Shown: positions 14,354 through 23,171, counted from the stretch's first letter. The stretch is 64,000 nucleotides of DNA from Nitratidesulfovibrio sp. (GCF_040373385.1 NZ_JBDXXH010000002.1:310001-374000); one strand, 5' to 3'. Notes: generated by a model not told the origin, from the sequence alone. Program-made: numbers and translations.

Positions 14354-15874
14354 ATGGGACACATCGCCGCCAAAGATGTCTACCGCCGCCTCGGCCACGC
14401 CATCGACAACACGCCCGTGCGCACGCCGTGGAACGACGCCTTCCACGCCATGCTGCGCGAACTGTACACCCCGGAAGAAGCGGAACTGGTGGTGCGCATG
14501 CCGTACCGCCCATCGTCCATCGGACGGCTGGAGCGGGTCACCGGCATGCATCGCGCCCGGTTGCAGGGGCTGCTGGATCGACTGTGCGACAAGGGGCTGG
14601 TGCTGGACATCCGCGAGGATGGCGACCATATGGCCAACGCAATTGGCGCGGCCAACCCAACGGGCACGGCCCGCGCAGCCGGGGCCGCTGAAGCCGCCGA
14701 AGCCGCCGGGCATCTGGCCGCATCTGCGCAGGGGCATGGCGGTCATGACGGGCACGTTCACCCGCACGTTCACCCGCACCAGCACGCTCGTGCCGCCAAC
14801 GGCCAGCCCGAACACCATCCCGCCGCCTCCGGCTCCCCGGTTTCCCCGGCATCCCACCACCCCGACGACGGCTGCCTGTACATGATCAGCCCCATCGTCA
14901 TCGGCATTTTCGAATTCACCATGATGCGCACCGGCGGGGCGTTGCCCAGCAAGCGCTGGGCGGAACTGTTCCACGACTACATGTTCGGCGACCGGGCCTT
15001 TCTGGATGCCAACTTCGGCGACGGGCAGCGCGTTTCGGTCATGCGCGCCCTGCCGCATCAGCAGACCCTGGGCGACCATGTGGAAATTCTGGATTACGAG
15101 CGCGCCGCCGCACTGGTGGAGCAGAACCGTACCTTTGCCGTGGGGTTGTGTTCGTGCCGGCATGAAAAGCACCACCTTGGCACCCGTCAGTGCGACGTGG
15201 ACATGGAAACCTGCACCTCCATGGGCACCGGCGCGGAATACCTGATCCGGCACGGCTTTGCCCGGCGCATCGACAAGGCGGCCATGCACGACATTCTGGC
15301 CCGCTCGCGCGATCTCGGCTTCACCCTGTCCGCAGACAACGTGCAGCAGGGCGTGGGGTTCATCTGTCATTGCTGCGGGTGCTGCTGCAATCTCATGCAG
15401 GGCATCCGGCAGTGGGGGCACGCGGGGATACTGGTCACGTCGTCGTTCATCGCCCGCTGCGATGCCAGCCTGTGCAACGGCTGCGGCCTGTGCGAGCGGG
15501 CCTGCCCCATAGACGCGGTGTCGCTGCCGGTGCCGCCCGGTGGCCGCAAGCGCGACCGACGTTGCGTGGTGGACGAGGCCTACTGTCTGGGCTGCGGGGC
15601 CTGCGCCCTGAAGTGCCCCACCGGGGCGCTGCGGCTGCACCCGCGCGAGCGCAAGGTGCTGCACCCGGCGGACAGCTTCGAGCGGGTCATATTGCAGAGT
15701 CTGGAGCGCGGCACCCTGCAAAACCTGGTTTTCGACAACCCCAACAGCCGCACGCAGGAATTCATGCGCGGGCTGGTGGGCGGCTTTCTGCGCCTTGGCC
15801 CGGTGAAACGGGCGCTGATGGGCGAGGCATTGCGCTCGCGCTTTCTTGATGCCGTGCGCCGCATGGCCGGGTAG
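14354..15874 (+). CDS. Winged-helix / dicluster 4Fe-4S protein with His-rich insert
   Basis: 506 aa from the ATG at 14354 (CCGGAG 8 nt upstream); ATG 14303 is an in-frame alternative. Residues ~25-90 look like a winged helix (SSIGRLERVTGMHRARLQGL). Residues ~128-168 form an insert very rich in His (HDGHVHPHVHPHQH). The middle has Cys clusters GLCSCRHEKHH and ICHCCGCCCN. The C-terminal part has two [4Fe-4S] motifs, CNGCGLCERACP and CLGCGACALKCP. Desulfovibrio-like genomes encode several such 4Fe-4S proteins of unknown substrate. The His stretch could bind metal or be a variable linker. Probably a cytoplasmic redox or sensing protein; specific role unknown. Confidence 0.75.
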   Translation: MGHIAAKDVYRRLGHAIDNTPVRTPWNDAFHAMLRELYTPEEAELVVRMPYRPSSIGRLERVTGMHRARLQGLLDRLCDKGLVLDIREDGDHMANAIGAANPTGTARAAGAAEAAEAAGHLAASAQGHGGHDGHVHPHVHPHQHARAANGQPEHHPAASGSPVSPASHHPDDGCLYMISPIVIGIFEFTMMRTGGALPSKRWAELFHDYMFGDRAFLDANFGDGQRVSVMRALPHQQTLGDHVEILDYERAAALVEQNRTFAVGLCSCRHEKHHLGTRQCDVDMETCTSMGTGAEYLIRHGFARRIDKAAMHDILARSRDLGFTLSADNVQQGVGFICHCCGCCCNLMQGIRQWGHAGILVTSSFIARCDASLCNGCGLCERACPIDAVSLPVPPGGRKRDRRCVVDEAYCLGCGACALKCPTGALRLHPRERKVLHPADSFERVILQSLERGTLQNLVFDNPNSRTQEFMRGLVGGFLRLGPVKRALMGEALRSRFLDAVRRMAG

Positions 15875-15912
15875 GGGGCGTCTGTCCGGCTACGGGGCCG
15901 ACCATCCGGGCG

Positions 15913-15982
15913 GCGACCAGGCAGGCATGGGGCGACCAGGCAGGCATGGGGCGATCAGGCAGGCATGGGGCGGCCAGGCATG
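15913..15982. repeat. 19-bp tandem repeat, 3.7 copies
   Basis: Units start at 15913, 15932, 15951 and 15970 (partial): GCGACCAGGCAGGCATGGG twice, then GCGATCAGGCAGGCATGGG. There is no spacer between units. The core ATCAGGCAGGCATGGG is 15/16 identical to a unit of the repeat at 50810-50928. Confidence 0.85.
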
Positions 15983-16054
15983 CTGCCTCGGGCAGGGCGT
16001 GGTCGTTGCGGGGGCCAGCCTCCCCCCCACGTCTTCCTGCCTTTTCCCATGACG

Positions 16055-16085
16055 AAGCCCCCGCTGGCAATGCTGGCGGGGGCTT
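16055..16085. terminator. Bidirectional terminator hairpin
   Basis: AAGCCCCCGC (16055-16064) pairs with GCGGGGGCTT (16076-16085); flanks are GTTGT downstream and TCGTC on the other strand. It lies between convergent genes. Confidence 0.7.
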
Positions 16086-16125
16086 GTTGTCTACTGGAGC
16101 CGACGTGGAAGGTGGTCGGCTGCGT

Positions 16126-16223
16126 GGCCATGTGCGGGATGTCGGCCATGTGCGGAATGTCAGGCCATGCCCGGTCAGGTTCCACCATGTTCGGTGCGTC
16201 GGGTCATGTTCGGTGCGTCGGGC
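16126..16223. repeat. Imperfect 18-19-bp direct repeats
   Basis: GGCCATGTGCGGGATGTC (16126-16143) is followed at once by GGCCATGTGCGGAATGTC (16144-16161), and CATGTTCGGTGCGTCGGGT (16186-16204) by a near copy (16205-16223). This is a second small repeat cluster beside the one at 15913. Confidence 0.65.
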
Positions 16224-16277
16224 GATGTCTGTCCATGTCCGGCAACGTTCGTGCGATGTCGGGCAGGCCGCGCCGGG

Positions 16278-16601
16278 TCAGTTGCAGGGGGTGGGGTGCG
16301 ACTTCAGAAGGTCATCGGTGATGGCGGCTCTTTCCTCCGCATCGGCGGGGTGCACGCACAGGCAGTCCGCGCCCTGGCCCAGGGCGGCGGCGCGCTTGTC
16401 GTGCCTGCCAAGGTGGCTGCCCAACTCGGCGGAGTGCCCGATGAACAGGGGGCTGTACCCCGTGTCCAGCACCGCCTGCGGCTTGCGGGCGAACATGAAT
16501 ACCCCGCTGAAGTCCGCCAGGGTGGCGCCCAGAGGGTACACCGCAAAGGTGTAGGCCTTGCCCGATGCTCCGGTGAACGAGGTCATGGCGAGGGGTTCCA
16601 T
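16278..16601 (-). CDS. Small GIY-YIG-like protein of unknown function
   Basis: 107 aa. The start at 16601 has the strong site GGAGGCACT before ATG. The N-terminal half reads YTFAVYPLGATLADFSGVFM, then a FIGHSAELGSHLGRHDKR segment and an ending DDLLKSHPTPCN. This resembles a family in which an IYIGxTxxLxxRxxxH motif suggests a GIY-YIG nuclease fold, but here YIG is replaced by FIG and the upstream GIY equivalent is unclear, so catalysis is doubtful. It stands alone and converges on the repeat-rich interval. Family placement is tentative. Confidence 0.55.
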   Translation of the reverse strand: MEPLAMTSFTGASGKAYTFAVYPLGATLADFSGVFMFARKPQAVLDTGYSPLFIGHSAELGSHLGRHDKRAAALGQGADCLCVHPADAEERAAITDDLLKSHPTPCN

Positions 16602-16926
16602 AGTGCCTCCTTCGGGTTGCGGGAAATACGGTACCCTTTGGAATAATATAGGCACGGAACAGCTGCGCCGCAATGATTTGCGCAGGGCGGCGGCGTCGTG
16701 CCGTTCCGGAATTCCGCTCTCTGGTGGCTTTTCTCCAAATTAGGATTTTCGTTCGTTGGCAAGGAAAACGAGCCTGCCATGAGGGAGTATACTCTTATTG
16801 TATTCGACCGAGCCTTAGCCGTTGGACAAGCGCGTAGCGCGAGTCTTACGGATAAGGACAGCAGCGCTCAGGGCAGGTGAAGTTTGACGCAGCAAACGGA
16901 CGAAAAGACAATTTGGAGACTGCCCC
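16602..16926. other. 325-bp intergenic region
   Basis: No convincing gene. It carries the promoter of the small minus-strand gene, whose AT-rich stretch is GGAATAATATAGG near 16639-16651, and the region past the stop of cobO. No clear terminator for cobO was found. Confidence 0.4.
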
Positions 16927-17430
16927 CTAGAACTCGATGCCCCTGGTGGCCTGCACCCCCTTCTGCCACGGGTGCTTCACTTCGGTCATCTCGGTGATCA
17001 GGTCGGCCCGCTCGGCCAGCCAGTCGGGCAGGCCGCGCCCGGACAGCACCAGATGCCTGCCCTGCGGTTCGGCCAGTTCCAGCAGGCGTTCCACTTCCTC
17101 GCGGGTCACGATGCCGTAGCCAAGGGCGTACAGGGTTTCGTCCAGCACCAGCATGTCCACTTCGGGCAGGATGGATTCGGCCCATTGCAGCAGTTCCTGC
17201 GCGGCCTTGCGGTGGGCGGGGCGGTCTTCCTCGCGGCGCAGAAAGCCCTTGCCCCCGGCGCGAAAGCGTTCGCCCAGCAGGCGTTCCAGCATTTCCTGTT
17301 CGCCCGCCTGTCCGGGGCGCTTCATGAACTGCCCGAAGGCTACGGTCATTCCCTGGCCCATGGCCCGGATGGCCTGCCCCACGCAGGCGGATGTCTTTCC
17401 CTTGCCGTTGCCGGTGTATATCAGCAGCAT
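16927..17430 (-). CDS. cobO: Cob(I)yrinic acid a,c-diamide adenosyltransferase
   Basis: 167 aa. The N-terminus MLLIYTGNGKGKTSACVGQA carries the P-loop GNGKGKT of the CobO/BtuR family. Further family marks are VAFGQFMKRP, DMLVLDETLYALGYG and LVLSGRGLPDWL. It transfers adenosine from ATP to corrinoid cobalt in cobamide synthesis. Start ATG shares one base with the stop of amrS (TGATG), so the two genes are translationally coupled. No cobalamin riboswitch was recognised. Confidence 0.95.
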   Translation of the reverse strand: MLLIYTGNGKGKTSACVGQAIRAMGQGMTVAFGQFMKRPGQAGEQEMLERLLGERFRAGGKGFLRREEDRPAHRKAAQELLQWAESILPEVDMLVLDETLYALGYGIVTREEVERLLELAEPQGRHLVLSGRGLPDWLAERADLITEMTEVKHPWQKGVQATRGIEF

Positions 17431-18536
17431 CAGTTCTCCGGGGTGTCCCAGCCCACTCCCGGCATGGCGGCCCCGCAGCGGGCACACCGCGACGAGGCGG
17501 GCAGGTGGGTGTGAAAGCCCTCGCGCCGGGCGAACAGTGCGCCGCAGGCGGGACAGTGGGTGGATTCGGCGGGGTGGCCCGGCATGTTGCCCAGGTAGAC
17601 GAAGCGCAGTCCTTCTTCGCGACCGATTTCCCAGGCCCGTTCCAGCGTGGCGGGCGGGGTGGGGGGGCGGTCGGTCAGGCGGTAGGCCGGGTGAAAGCGC
17701 GAAAGGTGCCACGGCACGTCCGGCCCCAGTTCGTCGCGGATGAACCGGGCCATGTCGCGCAGTTCGTCCGGGGCGTCGTTCAGGCCGGGGATCAGCAAGG
17801 TGGTCACCTCCAGCCACCAGCCCATGCGGGCAATGGTGCGCAGGGTGTGCAGTACCGGCTTCAGCCGCGCGCCGCACTGTTCGGCGTAGAAGCGTTCGGT
17901 GAACGCCTTCAGGTCTATGTTGGCCGCGTCGATGCGGTGTTCCAGTTCGGCCAGGCATTCTGGCGACTGGAAGCCGTTGGAAACCATGATGGTGGCAAGC
18001 CCTGCGGCGTGGGCAGCGTCCGCCGTGTCGCTCATCAACTCGAAAAAAATGGTGGGCTCGGAATAGGTGAACGACACCGACGCCGCCCCGTTGGCCCTGG
18101 CCTCGGCCACCAGCTTGGCCGGGGTGGCCCGCTGGCCGCGCACCACGCCTTCTTCGGCGGGCGGGCGAGACAACGACCAGTTCTGGCAAAAGCTGCACGC
18201 AAGGTTGCAGCCCATGGTGCCGAAGGAATAGGTGAGCGTGCCCGGCATGAAGTGGAACAGGGGCTTCTTTTCCACCGGGTCCAGGTTCACGGCGGCCACG
18301 TTGTCGCCCACCAGGGTGAACAGCTTGCCGACAGGGACGGTTTTTCCCAGCGCGTCTGGCTCCGTGACGTCGGGGCGATTCACCCGCACCCCGCAGCGGC
18401 CCGTGCCACCCCCCGCAATGATGCAGTAATGGCTGCACAGGCGGCATTGCACCCGCGCCGCCTCCGCATCCGGGGGGGCGGTAGCGCCGGTGCCGTCGGG
18501 CGGGGACAGGGGCTTCCAGAGGCGTGCATCAAGCAT
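17430..18536 (-). CDS. amrS: AmmeMemoRadiSam-system radical SAM enzyme
   Basis: 368 aa. CxxxCxxC radical-SAM motif at Cys110, Cys114, Cys117 (GCNLACSFCQNW), an N-terminal Cys set (CRLCSHYC... GRCGVR) and the characteristic TYSEPTIFFEL, VSNGF and IDLKAF segments of AmrS. The C-terminus adds a zinc-ribbon-like CPACG...CARCG. The usual partners AMMECR1 and Memo are not in the window. The role of AmrS is poorly known; coupling to cobO is notable. Start ATG at 18536 with AAGGAT upstream. Confidence 0.9.
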   Translation of the reverse strand: MLDARLWKPLSPPDGTGATAPPDAEAARVQCRLCSHYCIIAGGGTGRCGVRVNRPDVTEPDALGKTVPVGKLFTLVGDNVAAVNLDPVEKKPLFHFMPGTLTYSFGTMGCNLACSFCQNWSLSRPPAEEGVVRGQRATPAKLVAEARANGAASVSFTYSEPTIFFELMSDTADAAHAAGLATIMVSNGFQSPECLAELEHRIDAANIDLKAFTERFYAEQCGARLKPVLHTLRTIARMGWWLEVTTLLIPGLNDAPDELRDMARFIRDELGPDVPWHLSRFHPAYRLTDRPPTPPATLERAWEIGREEGLRFVYLGNMPGHPAESTHCPACGALFARREGFHTHLPASSRCARCGAAMPGVGWDTPEN

Positions 18537-18649
18537 GGTGAATATCCTTGGTGGATGGAAAGGCGCCGGACCGGGGCACAGGCGAACGGGGGCGCAGGCG
18601 AAGGGGGCGGCCTGCGGAGCAGGTCGGAAGCAACCATCCCGAAGCGTGG

Positions 18650-19150
18650 CTACTGCCGCCTGCCCGTCCCGATGCCGCCGGGGGGCAGGGGGGTGGGCCG
18701 CATCACGCCGCCGCTGCTTCCGCTGTTTCCCCAATTGCCGCTGTTCCCACTGTTTCCGCTGTTGCCACCCTGCGGTTGTCCCCACGTGCCGTTCACGTTG
18801 ACCTCGGGCGCGATGATCATGGGTACCTGTTGTTGCGGCATGTCCTGATGCCGGGGCGGCCCCTTGGATTCCATGACCCGGTCACCGGTGTCCGGGTCGC
18901 GCCCGATGTACGACTGGTCCCCGCCGGTCCCCATGAAGGTGTCGTGGCGGGGCCGCTCCTGCTGCGGGGGAATGCCGCCCTCCGTGCCGTTGGAGCCGGT
19001 CGCGGCCGCGGCCGCGGCCATGAGGGCGTGGGGGGTCGCCCGCACGGGGGTGCTTTCGCGGGCAATGGCAGTGCCCGGCAAAGCCGCTGTGGACAGCATG
19101 CCCGTTACCAGTATAGCATTGAGTAAGGCCCGTGCCAGCAGGGGTTTCAT
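18650..19150 (-). CDS. Secreted protein with Gly-Asn-Ser repeats
   Basis: 166 aa from 19150, with AGAGGAAC upstream. A Sec signal peptide is clear (MKPLLARALLNAILVTG... TAALPGTAIA). The mature protein is hydrophilic and probably disordered, with Ala-rich and Pro/Gln-rich parts, and near its C-terminus repeats of the form GNSGNSGNSGNWGNSG. No domain recognised. It runs divergently from purM, whose start is 88 nt away. Confidence 0.65.
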   Translation of the reverse strand: MKPLLARALLNAILVTGMLSTAALPGTAIARESTPVRATPHALMAAAAAATGSNGTEGGIPPQQERPRHDTFMGTGGDQSYIGRDPDTGDRVMESKGPPRHQDMPQQQVPMIIAPEVNVNGTWGQPQGGNSGNSGNSGNWGNSGSSGGVMRPTPLPPGGIGTGRRQ

Positions 19151-19238
19151 GGTGTGTTCCTCTTGCGCTTCGGGGGGTAAAAGCCTATGAAGGGCTTCCG
19201 GAAAATCCGAAGCCAGATGACTCAAGGAGCCTACGTTA

Positions 19239-20291
19239 ATGTCTGAGGACCGTTCCAAAGCCTACACCGATGCGGGGGTGGATATCAACGCCGGCAATGC
19301 CCTCGTGTCGCGCATCAAATCCATTGTAGCCCGCACGCATACCAATGGCGTGATATCCGACATCGGCGGCTTCGGCGGCCTGTTCAAGCCGGATCTTGCG
19401 GGGATGGACGAACCGGTCCTTGTTTCCTCCACCGACGGCGTGGGCACCAAGCTGAAGTGCGCCTTCCAGTTCGGCAAGCATGACACTGTGGGCATCGACC
19501 TGGTGGCCATGAGCGTCAACGACATTCTGGTGCAGGGCGCCCGGCCGCTGTTCTTTCTCGACTATTTCGCCACCGGCAAGCTGGACGTGGACGTGGCCGC
19601 CAGCGTCATTTCCGGCGTGGCCGAGGGCTGCCGCCGCGCAAGCTGCGCCCTGCTGGGCGGTGAAACCGCCGAAATGCCCGAAATGTACGCCCCCGGCGAA
19701 TACGACCTGGCGGGTTTCTGCGTGGGCCTTGTGGACAACACGCGCATCGTGGACGGCTCGTCCATCCGCGTGGGCGACGCCATCATCGGCATTGCCTCCA
19801 CCGGCCTGCATTCCAACGGCTACAGCCTGGCCCGCAAGGTGCTGGCCCAAAGCGGCCTGAACGGCGACGACCCGCTGCCCGGCTCTGACCGCACCGTGGC
19901 CGAGGTGCTGCTGGAACCCACCGCCATCTACGTGGACATCGTGCGCTCGGTGATGCGCGACTTCGACATCAAGGGCATGATACACGTGACCGGCGGCGGC
20001 TTCTACGACAACATCCCCCGCGTGCTGCCCGCCACCGTCGAGGCGCACATCGATTTCGGCTCGTGGACCGTGCCGCCGGTGTTCAACTGGCTGCTGGCCC
20101 AGGGCAACCTGACCTGGCCGGAAATGCTCCAGATATTCAACTGCGGCATCGGCTACATCATGATCGTCTCGCCCGACGTGTGCGACGAGGTGCTGGGGCG
20201 CGTCAACGCCATGCACGCCCAGGCCTGGCGCATCGGCACCATTGATCGCCGTCGCGACAAGGCGGCGGAGCAGGTGCAGGTGGCCTTCTAA
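19239..20291 (+). CDS. purM: Phosphoribosylformylglycinamidine cyclo-ligase
   Basis: 350 aa, full length. Family motifs: YTDAGVDINAGN near the N-terminus, SSTDGVGTKLK, VAMSVNDILVQGA, LLGGETAEMP, STGLHSNGYSLAR and HVTGGGFYDNIPR. The enzyme makes aminoimidazole ribotide from FGAM with ATP in purine synthesis; that product is also the precursor for ThiC. An AAGGAG site precedes the ATG. A strong terminator follows. Confidence 0.97.
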   Translation: MSEDRSKAYTDAGVDINAGNALVSRIKSIVARTHTNGVISDIGGFGGLFKPDLAGMDEPVLVSSTDGVGTKLKCAFQFGKHDTVGIDLVAMSVNDILVQGARPLFFLDYFATGKLDVDVAASVISGVAEGCRRASCALLGGETAEMPEMYAPGEYDLAGFCVGLVDNTRIVDGSSIRVGDAIIGIASTGLHSNGYSLARKVLAQSGLNGDDPLPGSDRTVAEVLLEPTAIYVDIVRSVMRDFDIKGMIHVTGGGFYDNIPRVLPATVEAHIDFGSWTVPPVFNWLLAQGNLTWPEMLQIFNCGIGYIMIVSPDVCDEVLGRVNAMHAQAWRIGTIDRRRDKAAEQVQVAF

Positions 20292-20337
20292 AGCCTCACG
20301 TCCCTGGCCCGCACGACGACGTACAGTGCATGCCATC

Positions 20338-20374
20338 GGGGCCGTTCCTTCGGGAGCGGCCCCGTTCTTTTGCC
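20338..20374 (+). terminator. Terminator of purM
   Basis: CGGGGCCG...GCGGCCCCG stem followed by TTCTTTTG at 20365-20372. Confidence 0.8.
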
Positions 20375-20406
20375 GGGGGGCCGTGGTTGGCCCACGGAAT
20401 GGATAA

Positions 20407-20434
20407 CGGGCCGGAACCCTGAGGTTCCGGCCCG
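20407..20434. terminator. Second hairpin between convergent genes
   Basis: Perfect 12-bp stem CGGGCCGGAACC / GGTTCCGGCCCG with loop CTGA. It lies 86 nt past the end of the minus-strand radical SAM gene and serves either direction. Confidence 0.65.
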
Positions 20435-20519
20435 TTGCGGTGTCATGCCGGTGTGATCATGCCGTGCCCTGTCAGGCGGATGCCTGTCATGCGGATGGCG
20501 GGCAGGGGCGCGGGGTGCG

Positions 20520-22142
20520 TCAGTCCTCGCAGCCACAGGCCTGATCGTCGTCGGGAACCCCCTCGTGCGGTCCGGCTTCCAGATGCCCTTCGGGCAGACC
20601 TTCGTCGGCGTCATCGGGTTCGGTGTCCTCGACGCCGGACAGGTCTTCCGCCGTTCGGGAACCGCCCGTACGCGGCGTGCCCTTTTCGGGGGAATCGGGC
20701 CCGTCCGATACATCCGATACATCCGGTCCGTCCGGTCCGTCGGGGTTGGTCGATCCGTCCGATACATCCGGTCCGTCGGGGTTGGCCTCCGGCGCATCGC
20801 GCAGCAGGTCGGCCAGCGGCGTGGGCTGCCATTCACCGGGCAGGGGCACGCCCCGCTCCGTAAGGTCCGCCCGGTCGCCCAGATATGGGTTGAAATAGCC
20901 GAAGCCCAGCCACTGACATTCCCTGCGCAGCCGCTTGCGGAAGTTGACCAGCCCCATGTTGGGGCCGAATTCGATGCCTTCCAGCAGTTCCAGGTACATT
21001 TCCGGGTCGATGTTCAGGTTGCGCAGTTGGATGAAGCTGACGCCGCAGGTGCGGATCATGTCCAGCAGGGCTTCCAGTTCCGGCTCGGTGTCGGTGATAC
21101 CGGGGAAATACAGCAGGTTCAGCGAGACGAACACCCCGTTCCGCCGCGCGGTGGCAATGCTTTCGCGCACGTCCGACAGGGTGTAGCCGTGCGGACGGTA
21201 GTAGCGGTTGTACGACTCTTCGCGGGCGCTGTTCAGGCTGACCCGCAGCGAGGTAAGCCCCGCCCCGGCAATGCGCTCCACGGCACCCGGCAGCGAGGCG
21301 TTGGAATTCAGGTTCACCGTGCCGCGCCCGCCGTCGCTGCGGAACAGGCGCACCGCTTCTTCGATCAGCGGGGCCTCGGTCAGCGGCTCGCCCTCGCAGC
21401 CCTGGCCGAAGGAAAAGACCGGCTCGGCCACTTCGTTGCGGGCGTGGTGGCGCATCACTTCCACGATTTCCGCCGCCGTGGGGGTGAAGGCCATGCGGTT
21501 CTGCGGCGTGGCGCAAATGCGCGACCCGGTCTCCTGCTGCGAGATGCAGCCCACGCAGCGGGCGTTGCACGCGCGAGAGACGGGCAGCGGCGCCTCGTAC
21601 CGGCCAAGGCACAGGTTGCGCGCGGCGGGGCAGGAATAGGTAAGGGCGCATTTGGCGGTCAGGTGCTGCATCAGCCGGTTGTCCGGGTAGCGGCGCATCA
21701 GTTCGCGGGCGGTCTGTTCCACCTTCTTGCGGTGGATGCCCCGGAACACCTGACGGTTCGATTCGTCCACCCGCTTGGCGCAGACGTAGAAGCGTCCGTT
21801 GGCAAAACCCACGGCGCCGTATGCGAACAGGGGCAGGGTGGGGGCGTCCGCCTCGCTGACGTAGGCGGGGTGGGCGGTCAGGGTGTGCGCGGGCGCGGCA
21901 AAGGCGGCCACGGCCAGTTCGTCCATACCCACGGCCTCGCCGGTTTCCGGGTCCAGCCCCACGGCGCGGCGGCCCGGCAGCAGGAACAGTTCGCTCTCGT
22001 CGGGCAGGGGCATCAGTTCGTCGGGGCGGGGCAGGGCGAATTCGTGCCCGCGCCGACAGACCATCAGCAGGTCCGGGTGGTCGTAGATTTCGCCGTTTTC
22101 GTCGGCCACGACAAGGTGGGGGCGGATATTGGATGAGGCCAT
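20520..22142 (-). CDS. Radical SAM protein with Asp/Pro/Gly-rich C-terminal repeat tail
   Basis: 540 aa. The radical-SAM cluster motif is CNARCVGC (Cys192, Cys196, Cys199). Features such as SFGQGCEGEPL, NLNSNASLPGAVERIAGAGL and SLRVSLNSAREESYNRYYRP follow the TIM-barrel pattern of Fe-S radical SAM proteins. An N-terminal ~185-residue extension contains further Cys (KCALTYSCPAARNLC). The last ~110 residues are low-complexity (NPDGPDVSDGS type) and end CGCED. Substrate unknown. Monocistronic, convergent with purM. Confidence 0.8.
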   Translation of the reverse strand: MASSNIRPHLVVADENGEIYDHPDLLMVCRRGHEFALPRPDELMPLPDESELFLLPGRRAVGLDPETGEAVGMDELAVAAFAAPAHTLTAHPAYVSEADAPTLPLFAYGAVGFANGRFYVCAKRVDESNRQVFRGIHRKKVEQTARELMRRYPDNRLMQHLTAKCALTYSCPAARNLCLGRYEAPLPVSRACNARCVGCISQQETGSRICATPQNRMAFTPTAAEIVEVMRHHARNEVAEPVFSFGQGCEGEPLTEAPLIEEAVRLFRSDGGRGTVNLNSNASLPGAVERIAGAGLTSLRVSLNSAREESYNRYYRPHGYTLSDVRESIATARRNGVFVSLNLLYFPGITDTEPELEALLDMIRTCGVSFIQLRNLNIDPEMYLELLEGIEFGPNMGLVNFRKRLRRECQWLGFGYFNPYLGDRADLTERGVPLPGEWQPTPLADLLRDAPEANPDGPDVSDGSTNPDGPDGPDVSDVSDGPDSPEKGTPRTGGSRTAEDLSGVEDTEPDDADEGLPEGHLEAGPHEGVPDDDQACGCED

Positions 22143-22297
22143 GTGGTGCCCTTTGTTCTCATGTATTGTGGTGCATCGTGGGATGTGCTAGGTGCCGGAT
22201 GGTTACTGCAAGCGGGGTTCCCCGGCAAGTGCATATCCGGCCCGCTGGTCGGTGGCCGGGGAAATGCCGCCTTTTTTTTCCGGGAGTGAAAAGGACC

Positions 22298-23134
22298 ATG
22301 TTCGACAACGCCACCATGTTCATGATGTTCATCCTGCTGTGCTTTGCGGGATTGCTGGTGATGTTCTATTTCGTGCTGCGCGGCATGGAAGAGATTGCGC
22401 GCGGCATGCGTGACGAGCACGCCGCGCTGGCTTCGGGCCTGCGCACGCTGGAGGCGCGGGTGAACGAACTGGCCCGCGCCCAGCGCGCGGCTGCGGCCGG
22501 GCTGCCGCCCGTCGCCCACGCGGATGCCGGGGCCGACGCGTTCGACGAACCGGCAGGCCAGTATCACGTCCAGTACGGCACCGGGCCGGACGCCCGCACC
22601 GACACGGGGTATGGCGCCGGAGATGATCCGTTGTACGGCCTGGTGCACGAGGACGCCGATCCCAACCTGCCGGGCGGCCTGGCCATGGACTTCGAGGAAC
22701 CCGTGGAACTGGTGGACCGCCAGCCTGCCGACGAATCCGGCCTGGGATATGACGGCGTGTCCGGCTTGAGGCCGGGCGACATGGCCGACGCGCCGCGCGA
22801 GGCAGACCGGCACGAGGTGGAACTGCCCAGCCTCGACCTGACCGCACCGGCAACGAGAACCTCGGGCGTATCGGGCGACAGGCGTGGCGGTCTGGATACC
22901 TCCGCGCTGGATGCTTCCTCCCTGGACGCCTTCGGCGGCCCGACCCGGCAAGGCGACGACTACGAGCCTTACCCCGCCCCGCTCACCCCGCGAACCACCG
23001 ACGGGACGGATCTGCTTTCCTTCGGCAACGGGCGCTCCGATCTGCCGGACGGGACCACCCCCCGCGAACGTCGGGCCGAGTCCCGTGCCTCGCGCGGCAA
23101 GGGAGAACTGCCCGGCCTGAAGCTGGACGACTAG
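22298..23134 (+). CDS. Membrane-anchored coiled-coil protein of unknown function
   Basis: 278 aa from ATG at 22298. One N-terminal membrane helix (MFMMFILLCFAGLLVMFYFV), then a predicted coiled coil (GLRTLEARVNELARAQRA), then a long acidic, Pro/Asp/Gly-rich region without recognisable domain. The next gene, 37 nt downstream, has the same layout of membrane anchor plus coiled coil, so the two may be a functional pair at the membrane. No family recognised. Confidence 0.6.
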   Translation: MFDNATMFMMFILLCFAGLLVMFYFVLRGMEEIARGMRDEHAALASGLRTLEARVNELARAQRAAAAGLPPVAHADAGADAFDEPAGQYHVQYGTGPDARTDTGYGAGDDPLYGLVHEDADPNLPGGLAMDFEEPVELVDRQPADESGLGYDGVSGLRPGDMADAPREADRHEVELPSLDLTAPATRTSGVSGDRRGGLDTSALDASSLDAFGGPTRQGDDYEPYPAPLTPRTTDGTDLLSFGNGRSDLPDGTTPRERRAESRASRGKGELPGLKLDD

Positions 23135-23171
23135 CGGCACGGCGAACTGGTTGCTCAAGGGCGGGTGACGC

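Larger units (their letters stand above)
15875..16277. other. 403-bp intergenic region, repeat-rich
   Basis: No gene. It holds a 19-bp tandem repeat (15913-15982), a strong bidirectional hairpin (16055-16085) and a second set of 18-19-bp repeats (16126-16223). Confidence 0.6.

Noticed and set aside
16698..16880. 60-codon plus-strand open frame upstream of cobO
   Set aside because: No ribosome site or recognisable sequence, and it overlaps a promoter region.
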